Assembly: GCA_030159075.1 (NCBI GenBank)
Contig: BROG01000130.1
Location: 1,287,501-1,351,500 of the forward strand
Source: Atrina japonica
Lineage: Eukaryota > Mollusca > Bivalvia > Pterioida > Pinnidae
Direction of reading: 5' to 3'
Length of the DNA stretch: 64,000 nucleotides
Below the pieces are notes generated by a model. The model did no database searches. It was given only the letters and a program-made list of their open reading frames with translations, and had not been told where the DNA came from. The translations under genes and the position numbers were made by a program. The stretch's first letter is position 1; each line of letters begins with the position of its first letter. Positions 11,378 through 23,284 of the stretch are shown piece after piece.

Positions 11378-11794
11378 GCCATATCATTCTTTTTCTTTGC
11401 GTGTCTGTCTTGTTCTGTATATATCTTTATATCTATATCTCTATTCGTCACTCCACAAGACACCAACAGTGTATTAGCTATTTCGGTTATTTTCTTTGTT
11501 TAACAAACAATTTTGTTGTTAATTACCAATGCTTTGTTAATATTTTCAGCGTCATGTTTCTCATAATCATCCGTGAATTTCCTCGTGTACTAGCAATTTA
11601 CCGGTATTATTTAAATTAGCCATCGTACCTTCAAACTCCAGACCAGAAAATATGCTGATACTTTTAAGCAGAAATACTGGATTCTTGATTGTGATTAACA
11701 TCCACATATATTTACTTTCAAAACATTTTTACAGTTCAACAATTTGTAAAACATTAACGATATTTGTATATACAAAAAGATATCAAAATAATTT
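11378..11794. other. Unannotated AT-rich stretch
   Basis: Open frames here (11293-11619, 11652-11867) start in, or run into, repeats and have no recognisable domain. Confidence 0.5.
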
Positions 11795-13700
11795 TTTACT
11801 GTATTGTGATATTATATTTTACTGTATTGTAGTGTTGTATCTTACTGTAATAGTGTATTTCACTTAGATGTAATGTTGTATTTCATCGTATTATAATGTT
11901 ATATTTCACTGTAATGTAATGTTGTATTTCATAGTATTGTAATGTTGTATATTACTGTATTGTAATGTTGTATTTTACTGTATTGTAATGTTGTATTTCA
12001 CTATATTGTAATGTTATATTTCACCGTATTGCAATGCTGTTTTTCACTTAAATGTAATGTTGTGTTTCATCGTATTATTTTACATTTCACTGTATTGTAA
12101 TGTTGTATTTTACTGTATTGTAATGTTGTATTTTACTGTATTGTAATGTTGTATTTTACTGTATTGTCATATTGTATATCACTATATTGTTATGTCGTAT
12201 TTCACCGTATTATAATTGTGCACTTCATCGTATTGTAATGTTATATTTCACTGTAATGTAATGATGTATTTCACCGTACTGTAATATTGTGTTTCACTAT
12301 TGTAATATAGTATTTCACTGTATTGTAATATAGTATTTCACTGTATTGTAATATAGTATTTCACTGTATTGTAATGTTGTATTTCACCGTATTATAATGT
12401 TATCTTTCAATTAAATGTAATGTTGTATTTAATCGTATTATGTTATATTTCACTGTATTGTGATGTTGTATTTCACTGTATTCTAATGTTGTATTTCACT
12501 GTATTGTAATATTGTATTTCACTGTATTGTAATGTTGTATTTCACCGTATTATAATATTGTATTTCACTGTATTGTGATGTTGTATTTCACTGTATTGTA
12601 ATATTGTATTTCACTGTATTGTAATGTTGTATTTCACTGTATTGTAATGTTGTATTTCACTGTATTGTAATATTGTATTTCACTGTATTGGCATGTTGTA
12701 TTTCACTGTATTGTAATTTGTATTTCACTGTATTGTCATTTGTATTGTATTGTATTGTAATGGTGTATATCACCGTACTGTAATATTGTATTTCACTGTA
12801 TTGTAATGTTGTATTTCACTGTATTGTCATTTGTATTGTATTGTATTGTAATGGTGTATTTCACCGTACTGTAATATTGTATTTCACTGTATTGGCATGT
12901 TGTATTTCACTGTATTGTAATTTGTATTTCACTGTATTGTCATTTGTATTGTATTGTATTGTAATGGTGTATTTCACCGTACTGTAATATTGTATTTCAC
13001 TGTATTGTAATGTTGTATTTCACTGTATTGTCATTTGTATTGTATTGTATTGTAATGGTGTATTTCACCGTACTGTAATATTGTATTTCACTGTATTGTC
13101 ATTTGTATTGTATTGTATTGTAATGGTGTATTTCACCGTACTGTAATATTGTATTTCACTGTATTGGCATGTTGTATTTCACTGTATTGTCATTTGTATT
13201 GTATTGTATTGTAATGTTGTATTTCACTGTATTGTCATTTGTATTTCACTGTATTGTAATGGTGTATTTCACCGTACTGTTATATTGTATTTCACTGTAT
13301 TGTAATATTGTATTTCACTGTATTGGCATGTTGTATTTCACTGTATTGTAATGTTGTATTTCACTGTATTGTCATTTGTATTGTATTGTATTGTAATGGT
13401 GTATTTCACCGTACTGTAATATTGTATTTCATTGTATTGTCATTTGTATTGTATTGTATTGTAATGGTGTATTTCACCGTACTGTAATATTGTATTTCAC
13501 TGTATTGGCATGTTGTATTTCACTGTATTGTCATTTGTATTGTATTGTATTGTAATATTGTATTTCACCGTACTGTAATATTGTATTTCACTGTATTGTA
13601 ATGTTGTATTTCACTGTATTGTCATTTGTATTGTATTGTATTGTAATGGTGTATCTCACTGTACTGTAATATTGTATTTCACTGTATTGTAATGTTGTAT
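11795..13700. repeat. 1.9-kb array of 23-bp repeats with higher-order structure
   Basis: The basic unit is ATGTTGTATTTCACTGTATT plus GTA, 23 bp, in about 80 copies. The left part (about 11795-12720) is the oldest and most varied. From about 12730 a distinctive variant (CATTTGTATTGTATTGTATT) recurs at 12737, 12828, 12941, 13032, 13100, 13191, 13236, 13373, 13441, 13532 and 13623. The spacings of 45, 68, 91 and 113 are near-multiples of 23 and show blocks of 2-5 units amplified together. No centromeric or telomeric motif is visible. Confidence 0.95.
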
Positions 13701-13804
13701 GTATGTTCATATCAAATACTGATATTTAGAGTATATATCATATTTAGACCATGTTTTTTTATCTGTGTTTGTTGTTATTTTGGTTAATGAACCAACCACG
13801 TAAC

Positions 13805-13905
13805 CATTTACTTGTAACCCATGTTTACCGCTGGATTGCAATACACACTTATCGTTAAATTAAAATCCACACTTAGCGTTAAACTATAATCCACGTTTAG
13901 ACTTA
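13805..13905. repeat. 24-bp TTAGCGTTA-type repeat, short array
   Basis: Four degenerate units of the form GATTGCAATACACACTTATC plus GTTA. This is the same family as the longer array at 15327-15575. Confidence 0.75.
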
Positions 13906-14544
13906 AAGCGGTATAAGCTGTCACAATAACTATTTTTGTCCCCTGACATATAGTCGAGAATAACATAAAATGTGTGTTCAAATACATTGTCAAACATGTG
14001 AAACGCTGTAAAAGATATTCTTTTCAAAGTTATTTATTTTATTAGAATTTAAGTTTCCCCGTACCTTAAAAAATCCAGCTGTATTTCCTTTCAGATAAAC
14101 TATTTTGCCATATCAAATGTACTTCGTAATTCGACCAGGGTATCTCGGTCCTTTAAGCGCTCGGACTATGTTAAAGTCGGCCGATTTTTATGTGTTTTAT
14201 ATCTATATTTAAAAATACAAGATTTTTATTGGAATTTGCATGTATAATGTAAAATATATGCTTCTCAACGTTATTTCAAATCCTTGAAGAAAATCGGATG
14301 AATATATGAATAAATATATCAGGTCACTAAAAGAAAAAATTCCCATCTCTAATGTTACCATTGACAAAATCAAAATAATATAACTGTGAAAAGTATGCGT
14401 ACTTCACGTTTTACAATCGTGCCGCCATGTTCGGTGGAGTTGGGCAGTTCATGATCATATGTGTCTAGAATGATAAAACCGAGAATGCGATGGGACGAGT
14501 TAAAAATGGTTCGAGATCACCCGATGTACCCGGAACGTGGACAA
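13906..14544. other. Unannotated stretch
   Basis: No gene is recognised. GTGCCGCCATGTTCGGTGG near 14420 is locally GC-richer and may belong to an older interspersed repeat, but I cannot define its ends. Confidence 0.4.
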
Positions 14545-15165
14545 TTTCAGAAACGAATGTTTTAAATATTATAAACATAATACCAAAGTTATAATGCTCA
14601 AGACTTCATCAGTTGAGCTCCAATTTGAAAAGTATGTGTATTTTCTTTAGATAAAGTGGTATCATACAAGGCCAAATAATATCTCTAAAAGTATAGCCGA
14701 AATTCGTCTAAGAGTAACCACTGTAAAAAAATGACTATCTTAGCTTTAGAAAATTTTCGAATTCAATTGGTGTTAACAGTGCCAAATATTACTTTAGTAT
14801 AAGATGAACAGCTGGTACCGAAATACCAGGTACTAGGTTTATGTATACCCTCGGGGACTCAAACGGTCCACCAGCAGTGGCAACGACCTAGTGGTTATAA
14901 ATATTATAAACATAATACCAAAGTTATAATGCTCAAGAAAAAGACAATCTTTGCTTTTTAGGTATGAAGTGATGATGTACGAAAATAAACGCAAAGGTAA
15001 TTAGCATAGAATGTATATTAACTGAAAATAGCGCGTGTTTATTGGTGTACTTCTTTCGGTAATCTTCGTAAAAATTTATCGAAAGTTAATTTGCAATGCT
15101 CAAAGTATAGTGGACAAAAATAAATATTATAAACATAATACCAAAGTTATAATACTGATATTACG
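14545..15165 (+). repeat. Unclassified interspersed repeat X, three head-to-tail starts
   Basis: The block AAATATTATAAACATAATAC plus CAAAGTTATAAT occurs at 14564, 14899 and 15122 (offsets 335 and 223). Between the first two are landmarks shared with other copies: CTTCATCAGTTGAGCTC, AAGTGGTATCATACAAGG, ATTACTTTAGTATAAG, GCTGGTACCGAAATACCAGG and TATACCCTCGGGG. A reverse copy lies at 20135-20480 and partial copies at 17125-17345 and 31015-31150. No ORF, terminal repeats or tail seen; class unknown. Confidence 0.6.
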
Positions 15166-15321
15166 GGTTACGTTTGGAAAGATTGTTGCATTTTTACACA
15201 TGCATTTTTAATTCCAATCACCAGTTAGTCTCTTTGGAATATACATGAGATACAATATCACATAAAATGGGTATGTAAAATTTTTCACCGACGACAACTC
15301 ATATTGTTTTAAAGTTCGTTT

Positions 15322-15575
15322 ACCACTAGATTGCAATACACGCTTAGCATTAGACTATATTCCACACTCAGCGTTAGACTCTAACCCAGGGTTACCGTTA
15401 GACTGTAAGTCACGTTTACCGTTAGATTGTAATTTACGCTTAGCATTCGACGACAATCCAGGCTTAGCGTTAGGTTACAATCCATACTTAGTGTTAGACA
15501 GTCACCCATGCTTAAAGTAAGACTTTAACCCACGCGTAATGCTAGATTGTAATCCACGTTTAGCATTATACTGTA
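15322..15575. repeat. 24-bp TTAGCGTTA-type tandem array, ~10 copies
   Basis: Units such as GACTATATTCCACACTCAGC plus GTTA are exactly 24 bp but differ at many positions. The array is old. The TTAG steps resemble, but are not, the animal telomere hexamer TTAGGG. Confidence 0.85.
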
Positions 15576-16260
15576 TCTTAATTTTGTTGTTCACCTAATA
15601 CAAAAAAGTAATACGTGTTCTGGTTTCACTGAATCATGTTGAGGTGTAAGCGTACTGCAAACACAGTAACAGTGACCTCATCGTTGGAATGGGATGTGAT
15701 TGATCACAAGACAGGGGATAATATAAACTCAAAACTACAATATTCCCGTAGGAAGAGTTTCAGCACGCTCTTTTAAAGCTATAAATCCGTAAATGCATCA
15801 TAAGTCGCCTCATAATACAAGTAATTGCTTCTCTAAAGATGCGCGCGGATTAATCAAGAAGTGACAGAGATCACAACCCAGAAAGGAAGGTGACTATTAA
15901 TTTCCATTAACCGTTATGCATCTGAAAACATCACTATTCAATTGGTTTGTGTCTGGACGTCTTCTGTTTAACATTTACTCCTTTTCTTGATGAAGTGTAA
16001 AGCTTTGGAACTATTTCAACGGTTACGTAAAAATTTATTACAAGAAATAACAATACTGAATTGTTGATTTTAATCGCGGGGGATTTAATTTCGCTATATT
16101 CACGGTAAAAAAAATGTTCGACAAATAAATACCCGTGATATGATACCTTATATATGAAGTATAAGAAAGACAATTTGAAAAAAATCTTGCGCGAAATTTA
16201 ATGCCAGTGCATAAATTCCTTTCAGAAAAACGCAAAATTTTCTCTCCTTGAAATTAAAGT
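15576..16260. other. Unannotated stretch
   Basis: Two overlapping minus-strand open frames (15934-16235) have no recognisable domain and are not called. Confidence 0.45.
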
Positions 16261-16473
16261 ACTATACAGTAACACTATCACAAGAAATAACAAGCGTTGT
16301 TGATCATATTGGTAATGTATACTTTTAATCTACTATACAGTAGCACTATGACAAGAAATAACAAGCGTTATTGATCATATTTGTAATTTATACTTTTAAT
16401 CTACTATACAGTAGCACTATCACCAGAAATAACAAGCGTTGTTGATCATATTTGTAATTTATACTTTTAATCT
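16261..16473. repeat. Three tandem copies of a 71-bp unit
   Basis: Units at 16261-16331, 16332-16402 and 16403-16473 start ACTATACAGTARCACTAT and end TATACTTTTAATCT, with about 4-5 differences between copies. Confidence 0.95.
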
Positions 16474-16990
16474 AGCTATTATAGTTTAAGAAGTAATGGC
16501 AAAAAAACTATTAAAATCACTAAAAATCGACAAGATTTTTCAGAAATTTTTAACGCAGGTAGATCTTGTCCTGCTGATCATTTTTGACCAGTTAGTTTTT
16601 ATTAAATATCATTATAAATCAACATTTCAGGGGCAATAACTCATCTTAAATTTTCAGGGTAGATAGATCTTGTCCTGCTTATCAATACTGGCTAATTAGT
16701 TTTGATGCATTTTGTTTCGTTTTTGCGCTATTTGCCAAAAGTTGCAGTTTTGCCGCTATGTTCTATTTATAGTTATGGCTGCCATGTTGGTTGGTCGACA
16801 AGTATACCAAATACAATTTTGTTTCTAAACACCCCAAGAATATATGTGGCCAAGTTTGGTTTCAGAGGAGAATATTTTTTTTTTTCAAAAAAAAAGTTAT
16901 ACCGGACGGACGACGGTCGACGGAAGCCGGACCCCAAGTGATGACAATAGTTCACTTGACCCTTCGGGAATAGATACGAGAGAAAACACA
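16474..16990 (+). repeat. Molluscan-type interspersed repeat Y, copy 1
   Basis: Landmarks are GTAGATCTTGTCCTGCTGAT (16559) and its repeat GTAGATAGATCTTGTCCTGC (16660), CTATTTATAGTTATGGC, ACAATTTTGTTTCTAAACAC and a CGGACGGACGACGGTCGACG tail followed by GTTCACTTGACCCTTCGGG. The same order occurs at 35170-35830. The GGACGACGG...CACTTGACCCTT ending recalls a widespread non-coding repeat of mollusc genomes (from memory, not searched). Short open frames inside it are not genes. Confidence 0.65.
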
Positions 16991-17124
16991 TGATATTGCG
17001 AATTAAGACTGAAGATTTAATATGAGTTGTATAAATTGACTAAGAGTAAAATGATAAGAAGACTGTGGAGGTTCTAAATTTCTAAATTACTTAAACTGCC
17101 TAAATGAAAGAACAATTTAGTTAC

Positions 17125-17345
17125 AAATATCGGCTGGTACAGAACAACCAGATTCTAGATTTATTTATACCCTCGGAAAAACGGTCCATCAGTAGCGGCG
17201 TCGACCAGTGGTTGTATATTTAATACCAATGTTTCAGACTTTGCCTGAAAAAAGCCTGAATAATTTTTCAAGGCGATCACTTCTATCATTTAGAATTCTT
17301 CAGTGGAGCTCGAATTGAAGAACATTCTTACCTATAATCAGATCC
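17125..17345 (+). repeat. Unclassified repeat X, partial copy
   Basis: GGCTGGTACAGAACAACCAG, TATACCCTCGG and AACGGTCCATCAGTAGCGGC match 14812-14880 of repeat X. The following AATACCAATGTTTCAGAC and TTCTTCAGTGGAGCTCGAAT match its next unit. Confidence 0.6.
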
Positions 17346-17796
17346 ACACTGGCTGATTTATTACTCTTGTCGTAATCCTGTAGTATCGAAGTTTGATTTA
17401 GAGAAACATACATTTGATCTTATCTATCTTTTTGTGATTATTGGTTTATCTGGCCTTGTTTAAAACAAATTCATCCATCATAATGAAAAGGTGTAGAAAG
17501 TTGAAATATAATTAAAAGCTGAGCGAAACATCTACGTTTTTATTAGTTTACAATATGAGTCACGGCAAGTCTGTCGGCATATCTGTTCTCTTAGATTGTT
17601 TCTTAACGATACATCCCATGAAGCTAAAACTCCAGATATCAGATCCGTGTGATAAGTTTCATGTTAACAAATTTAGAATGCGAAATAGCAGTACCTTCGC
17701 GGATGAATAAAAATAAACACCTTTCACATGTGATTATGTTTGCATAATTTTACACCCTTGTGATCACCGTATGACATATCAAAATAAGAATAATTT
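17346..17796. other. Unannotated stretch
   Basis: No gene or repeat recognised. Confidence 0.5.
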
Positions 17797-18170
17797 AGTT
17801 AAATCTAGTTTTTCTTAAAGATTAAACCCCTTTTTCTCCAGTTAAACTTGTTTTTTCTCCAGCTAAGTGGGATTTTGGCGTCTGAAGTTGAATAAATAGT
17901 AGAAAAAACTAGGTTTAACTGAGAGAAACTAGGTTTAAGTGGACTAAAATCACTATTATACGTATTTATGCTTTTTGTACGGTTAAACCTATCTTTTTTC
18001 GGTTAAACTAGGTCTTTCTCGGTGAAACCTATTCATGTTTTTTATTTTAACGCAGTATAGCCTAGTATTTTGAATTCAGTCTATTTTTTTCTCCAGTTGA
18101 TGTGTGTTAAAGAGAAAAATAATTTTAACTGAGAAAAAAACAGGTTTAACGGATATGGCAAGTTAAAATC
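17797..18170. repeat. AGGTTTAAC-type repeat, left part (split by PLE copy D)
   Basis: Alternating motifs TTTTTCTCCAGTTAAAC and AACTAGGTTTAACTGAGAGA with GGGATTTTGGCG cores. The same motifs resume at 18897, so the PLE appears to have inserted into this repeat. Confidence 0.65.
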
Positions 18171-18896
18171 ACATTTAGATATATCGACGACGTTTTGTCA
18201 ATTAATTATGACAATTTTCATACATATGTCAATGCGATATATATCCCAGCGAACTAGAAATTAAAGATACAACAGAATCAAGCACACACGCTTCATACTT
18301 AGACATTTTACTTAATATAAACACAGACGGGAAATTAGCAACTAAGCTATACGATAAACGCGACGATTTCGGCTTTCCCATCGTAAATTTTCCACATTTA
18401 AGTATTAATATCCCTCAGTCACCCGCATATGGAGTTCATATTTCACAAATGATCCGATATGCCAGGGCGTGCACAACATATGAAGATTTCATATACAGAA
18501 GTAAACTACTCACTGACAAATTATTGACACAGGGATATCGAAAACCGCGTTTAATGTCAAACGTTCCGCAAATTTTACGGTCGGTATAATAGTCTTGTTT
18601 GCGACTACTCTGTTTCACTAAGTGAAATGTTGAGTTGCCTTTTAGTTGGCGGTTGTTGAGACGTCTGTACCAATTGTGACGAGGATACACTCCTCACTTG
18701 TTTCATTGGACTTGACTGTGGACTTACGGCGGGTGTGACCTGTCAACAGGGGATGCTTACTCCTCCATGGCACCTGATCCCACCTCTTGGTTTCCAGAGA
18801 TCCGTGTTTGTCCATTTTTACCGGATTTGTATCTATGTCCTGGACATTCTATTGATTTATACTTTGGTATCTGAAAATTTTTATATATGAGATAAA
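18171..18896 (+). pseudogene. PLE copy D, RT motif C to 3' end, nested in a repeat
   Basis: Starts at the codons for TFRYIDDVLSIN and runs through ELEIKDTTESSTHASYLDIL, NTDGKLATKLYDKRDDFGF, QMIRYARACTTYEDFIY and GYRKPRLMS to the family 3' tail, ending about 18896. A short AT insertion at about 18238 (GATATATATCCCAGC instead of GATATATCCCAGC) and a missing segment near 18555-18575 break the frame. The intact YIDD pair does not rescue it: everything upstream of motif C is absent. Confidence 0.85.
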
Positions 18897-19275
18897 CATT
18901 AGTATTACCCTGTTAAATTTAGTTTTTTAGTTTTTATTCAATGAAGTGAGTTTCGGGAAAGGAGAAAAACTAGTTTTTATTGGGGAAAAATTAGGTAGAA
19001 CTCATTAGTGTGATTATAGTGTAGTAATTTGAATTAACTGGTAAAAACATTTAATACTCATAAATGGGATTTTGGCGATGTTAAACGTAGTTTTCCTCAG
19101 GAAAAATTAATTTGTTCTCGATAAAAGCTAGGTTTAATTCATGTTTGTATTTTTACGAAATCAAACCTAATTTTTCTCCAGTAAATGCAAATTAATGATA
19201 AATACCATGTTTAACCGAAAAAAACTTGATTTATCTGAGAAAAAGTAGGTTTAACTTCGAAAAACTATGCTAAAT
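18897..19275. repeat. AGGTTTAAC-type repeat, right part
   Basis: Continues the motif set of 17797-18170: GGAGAAAAACTAGTTTTTAT, GGGATTTTGGCGATGTTAAA, TTTTTCTCCAGTAAATGC and AGAAAAAGTAGGTTTAAC. Confidence 0.6.
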
Positions 19276-20134
19276 TGTTATTGTCATTTTAGCGTGACAT
19301 AGTTACGAATAAAGATCATGTAATCAAATGTCTTATTTTTCAAATAAAACGTTCTGTCGTGCACGTGAAAGGAAAAGGTCTTGCATCTTTGTGTTATGAC
19401 TTAGAAATAATTACAAATGTCTCTATGGACTTAAGTCTTCATTTGATTCTGTGACATGTTTAAATCAAATAATGATGTGTCAATCATCTTCCCTGTTCAA
19501 TAAGCCGTGATGTTGGTATTGTCAGATCGTGACCTTTTCCTCTTACAGAAATGTTGGTGGTGTTTGGACTTGATTTAATAGGTGACGTGACTTCGTGACT
19601 ACTTCAAGTCCCTACTATTTGTTCCTGTTCCTCTGAGTGTGCATTTGTCCTTTTGGAGCAATCCGTATTTCTAATGACCTTGAAATACCACTATGCTAGC
19701 ATATCAGGCATTGGAAATAAACTAAATAACCTAGAACTTATTACTTCCCTCTAGGCATGGGAAGGGATGAACATGGTCAGTTTGGACCACCTCGTATAAT
19801 ATGACCTGATCGAGGATCGACTCAACAATCTCCATGTTGCAGATATTGGGCTCTATCAACAGAACTGTGCTGTCAACTCCCTAGAGGAGTAAACACTGTC
19901 TCCTGTTTCTGTATTTTGTCTAATATTTGTTTATCTAACTTCCGGCAAGAAATTGTCATGATTTGATGATACTAGACAAACCGATACCATATAATTTATG
20001 ATATGATCTGTTCACAAAATATGCTTAAAAATATTGTCTATCATTGTTGTTTCTATTAGAAATATTTCTGTTTATTAGGTGACAAAGAGTTACATCGCCT
20101 AATATGGTGTGTGAATTCCTTGTATAAACTATAT
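19276..20134. other. Unannotated stretch, locally GC-richer (about 19480-19920)
   Basis: Base composition around 19480-19920 is less AT-biased than its surroundings. No open frame, splice pattern or known RNA could be supported. It might be a decayed exon, UTR or older repeat. Confidence 0.35.
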
Positions 20135-20480
20135 AAAACGCGTTGATATATACTGTTGTAGGACAATTGGACACCCCGAGAGTATAAATAAACACAGTAA
20201 CTGGTTTTTCGGCACCAGGTGTTACTTTATACTAAAGTAATATTTCTAATGGATGGTAAGGTTTAAATAATAAACTCCCCAAAAGCTAAGAGAGTCATCA
20301 TATTACAATGGCTGGTTACTTTTTGACGTACATATTATTTTTGACCTTTTATGAAACCACTTTTGTATTGGAAAGTTACATCTGTTTCAGGTTCGAGCTC
20401 AACTGATGAAGTGTTATTTCAGAATATTTGATATGGCCTCTTATTTGTAAAACTATAACATTGAAATTATGTTTATATTA
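20135..20480 (-). repeat. Unclassified repeat X, inverted copy
   Basis: On the minus strand it reads CTTCATCAGTTGAGCTCGAA, AAAGTGGTTTCATAAAAGG, ATTACTTTAGTATAAAG, CACCTGGTGCCGAAAAACCA and TTATACTCTCGGGG. These are the same landmarks in the same order as 14545-14880. Confidence 0.65.
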
Positions 20481-21434
20481 ACATTAGAGACGATTGTTTT
20501 TTTTTTTATATCTATTTTGATATTAATGTAATTATGATTTCTCAGCAATTTTCATAACATATGAACATGGATATCCAAAAGTTTTGTTTGGATCGTGAAA
20601 TACCACCTTTAAATTATGAAAAATCTTACATATTGAAATCTTTTTTTAAAGACATATTGAAACATATTATTTTTCTTTTACATTTCTTATCGATAAATGT
20701 TATCATTAATGGCATTCAGTGCAAAACGAGCGCCTTAAAGAATAAATACATGAAAACTATTGCAAACATGTGTTCTTGTAGAGTATATTACTATTCCAAA
20801 TATTTAAACCTATCAAATTAATTCCAATTTTTCTTTGAGATCAGAACGGTTGAACGGACAATTTTTAAACATTTTCGAAAAAGTATCACACGCATAGGAA
20901 GAAAATTCTCAAAACGAATAATACAGCAGTATTAAAACATCTATTTTGATTATAGGGTAAGAGAGTTTAGCTAATAAACAACCCATAATTTTACTTTATA
21001 CATGAAAATAAATTCGTACGGTACTTAGCGAAAGTAGTTAACCCATTTTTAACAGAATATCTGTTTTTCTTAACACATTGCCATTCTGTGTATGTAAAAT
21101 ATGCCAAGCATGATTTAGATAGGACAAAGCAAATTGTTTTGCATTGATTTTTATGTTTACCTCAAATGCCAACATATGAAAAATGTAAGTAGTACCTAAA
21201 TTAAACGGAATGTATAAGAGAGGTTTGAACTTGTTTTAATCTTACTTTATGGACTTCTCTGAGATATACTATGTAACGCCGGAACTCCTTACCTAAATAT
21301 CAATAAATAAACACATTACATGGAAGTGTACAATTTATAGTTTTCCACATGTTATATTGCCCCTGGTGTTGCAATATTTTATTTCTATACAACATTGTAT
21401 AAAAGTATTCAATATACAGTCTTACAGTCTTCAA

Positions 21435-21436
<2 letters not shown>
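20481..21436. other. Unannotated AT-rich stretch
   Basis: An 86-codon open frame at 20561-20821 has no recognisable motif; not called. Confidence 0.45.

Positions 21437-21515
<79 letters not shown>
21437..21515. repeat. (AT)n microsatellite, left of MITE
   Basis: About 78 bp of AT dinucleotides. The MITE at 21516 appears to have inserted into this tract. Confidence 0.95.
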
Positions 21516-21518
<3 letters not shown>

Positions 21519-21691
21519 TAAAACCTGCTATAGCGGCCACCTCTATATAAGGATCACCTGTCTATAAAGGTCAGTTTTGAAAAGTCCCTTGACTGCATAC
21601 TTCAACTAAATTGAACCTGTGTATAAGGGTCACCTGCACATAAAGTTCAATATTCTCTGGTCCCTTGGGTGGCCCCTATATACAGGTTTGA

Positions 21692-21694
<3 letters not shown>
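21516..21694. mobile_element. 179-bp pogo/Tigger-like MITE with TIRs and TA duplication
   Basis: The left end, CAGTAAAACCTGCTATAGCG plus GCCACC, and the right end on the reverse strand, CAGTCAAACCTGTATATAGG plus GGCCACC, form imperfect terminal inverted repeats of about 26 bp. Both ends are flanked by TA. The CAGT...AACCTGTATA termini with TA duplication fit the Tc1/mariner-pogo superfamily. There is no transposase, so movement would have depended on a relative elsewhere. Internal copies of GGTCACCTG occur at about 21551 and 21628. Confidence 0.85.
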
Positions 21695-21740
<46 letters not shown>

Positions 21741-21748
21741 TGTGTGTC

Positions 21749-21800
<52 letters not shown>

Positions 21801-21806
21801 TGTGTG
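21695..21806. repeat. (AT)n followed by (GT)n microsatellite
   Basis: AT dinucleotides to about 21737, then a TCTGTGTGTCTGTGTTTGTG lead-in and GT dinucleotides to about 21806. Confidence 0.95.
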
Positions 21807-23202
21807 AGGGGTTCTGGTTATACAAACTTGCAATTGATAGTGCAACCGCTTAAACATGTTTATACAAATTTTATTTCAATTAGTTTAATTGTAACTTTAT
21901 GATATGCTTCATTGTTTTCGACAGAAAATAAGGTGTGTGAAAGGTACAAGACATTTTCAAGTGCTTGTAGATACTGCACTAGTGATTATCTTTGAATATT
22001 TCTATTCTACAAAAGACAAAATGTTTCTAATATTTCAATCATACAACTCTAAAGGCCTGTTGCTGATGCTGATTGACGTGTGCTCTTTATAATAAGCAAG
22101 GATACAAATATAGACTTGTAATACTACTATCTGACGCAGTTAACACCTAAACAGAGTAACGATAATTTTGAAATATCAATTTAACGTGCATTCGACACAA
22201 TACGCATGATATTTATAAATATGAATTTTATCGGGGTGGAGTCGAATAAACTCTTTCATGACTCGGACGAGTTTAAAGTTTAGGTAATGAAGCATTGCGA
22301 CATCAACATTACACTGGCTAGAGTACCTACTTGTCACCACCATACCATACAAATGAGGAATAAAATTTCTTTTCCTGTAAAGCTTGCAATCACCGAAAAG
22401 TGAGTAGAACCATCCGTATTAAAATGAAAATGTTACTCCACGCCTCCATGCTATATGGATTGAATTAAAACTGTTACAAATATAGATTGACTTTTCGAGA
22501 ACAAATATCATGAACATATATAAATTGTAATTTTGCCAGATTCAGTCTTAAATTGAGAGGACACTGTCTGTCTCCTGTACAAGTAGATACAAACTAATAT
22601 TTCACCGACCTTGGACTTGGTGTAGGACTTTTATGTGATAAGAATACAATGCATTAAACGTGGCGTCAGACTTTATTTACATGCAGCCACATGTGATGGA
22701 AGCATGGTAGAGAAATAATCAAGCATGCGTGTGCTGAGTGGAAAGGAAAATTCTCCACCCTCGTGGTAAGATTCTAAAAGTCAAATCTTCGGGAGAACCA
22801 CAGAATGGATAACTAGATTCTGTTAATCCAGTATTACAAATACGTAAATATGTAATAATGAATAACAATTACAAATTACTTTCTTTTATATACGAGTAAC
22901 TCTTTGTATGTATTGTTTCATTACTGTGCAGCAAATAATGTAATCGAAGAGTGATTGTGAGGTGTTTTATTGTCTCTGTGACATGAGAAATGTTTTTGTT
23001 CCGTTGGTCTGTCAATATCGTTTACTGATATGGCGTACGTACCGTCTTCGTCCAGTAATTTTCATATTACCATTTTCGGAAAAATCGTTCAAACAAATTG
23101 CAATCGAGATGAGCACGTAGAACAAAGTCTCAGAATATATGCGAATTGAACTCTGAGCACGATGTGAGTACACAAGTTTAATGTTAACGGAAATATATGT
23201 AT

Positions 23203-23203
<1 letters not shown>
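21807..23203. other. Unannotated stretch
   Basis: No supportable gene. The open frame at 21904-22092 (62 codons) has no motif and is not called. Confidence 0.45.

Positions 23204-23284
<81 letters not shown>

Noticed and set aside
15322..15575. Interstitial telomere repeat
   Set aside because: TTAG steps are present, but the unit is 24 bp and the TTAGGG hexamer does not repeat.
16773..16991. Three overlapping open frames around 16702-16991 on both strands
   Set aside because: They lie wholly inside interspersed repeat Y, which recurs at 35740-35830 without preserving the frames.
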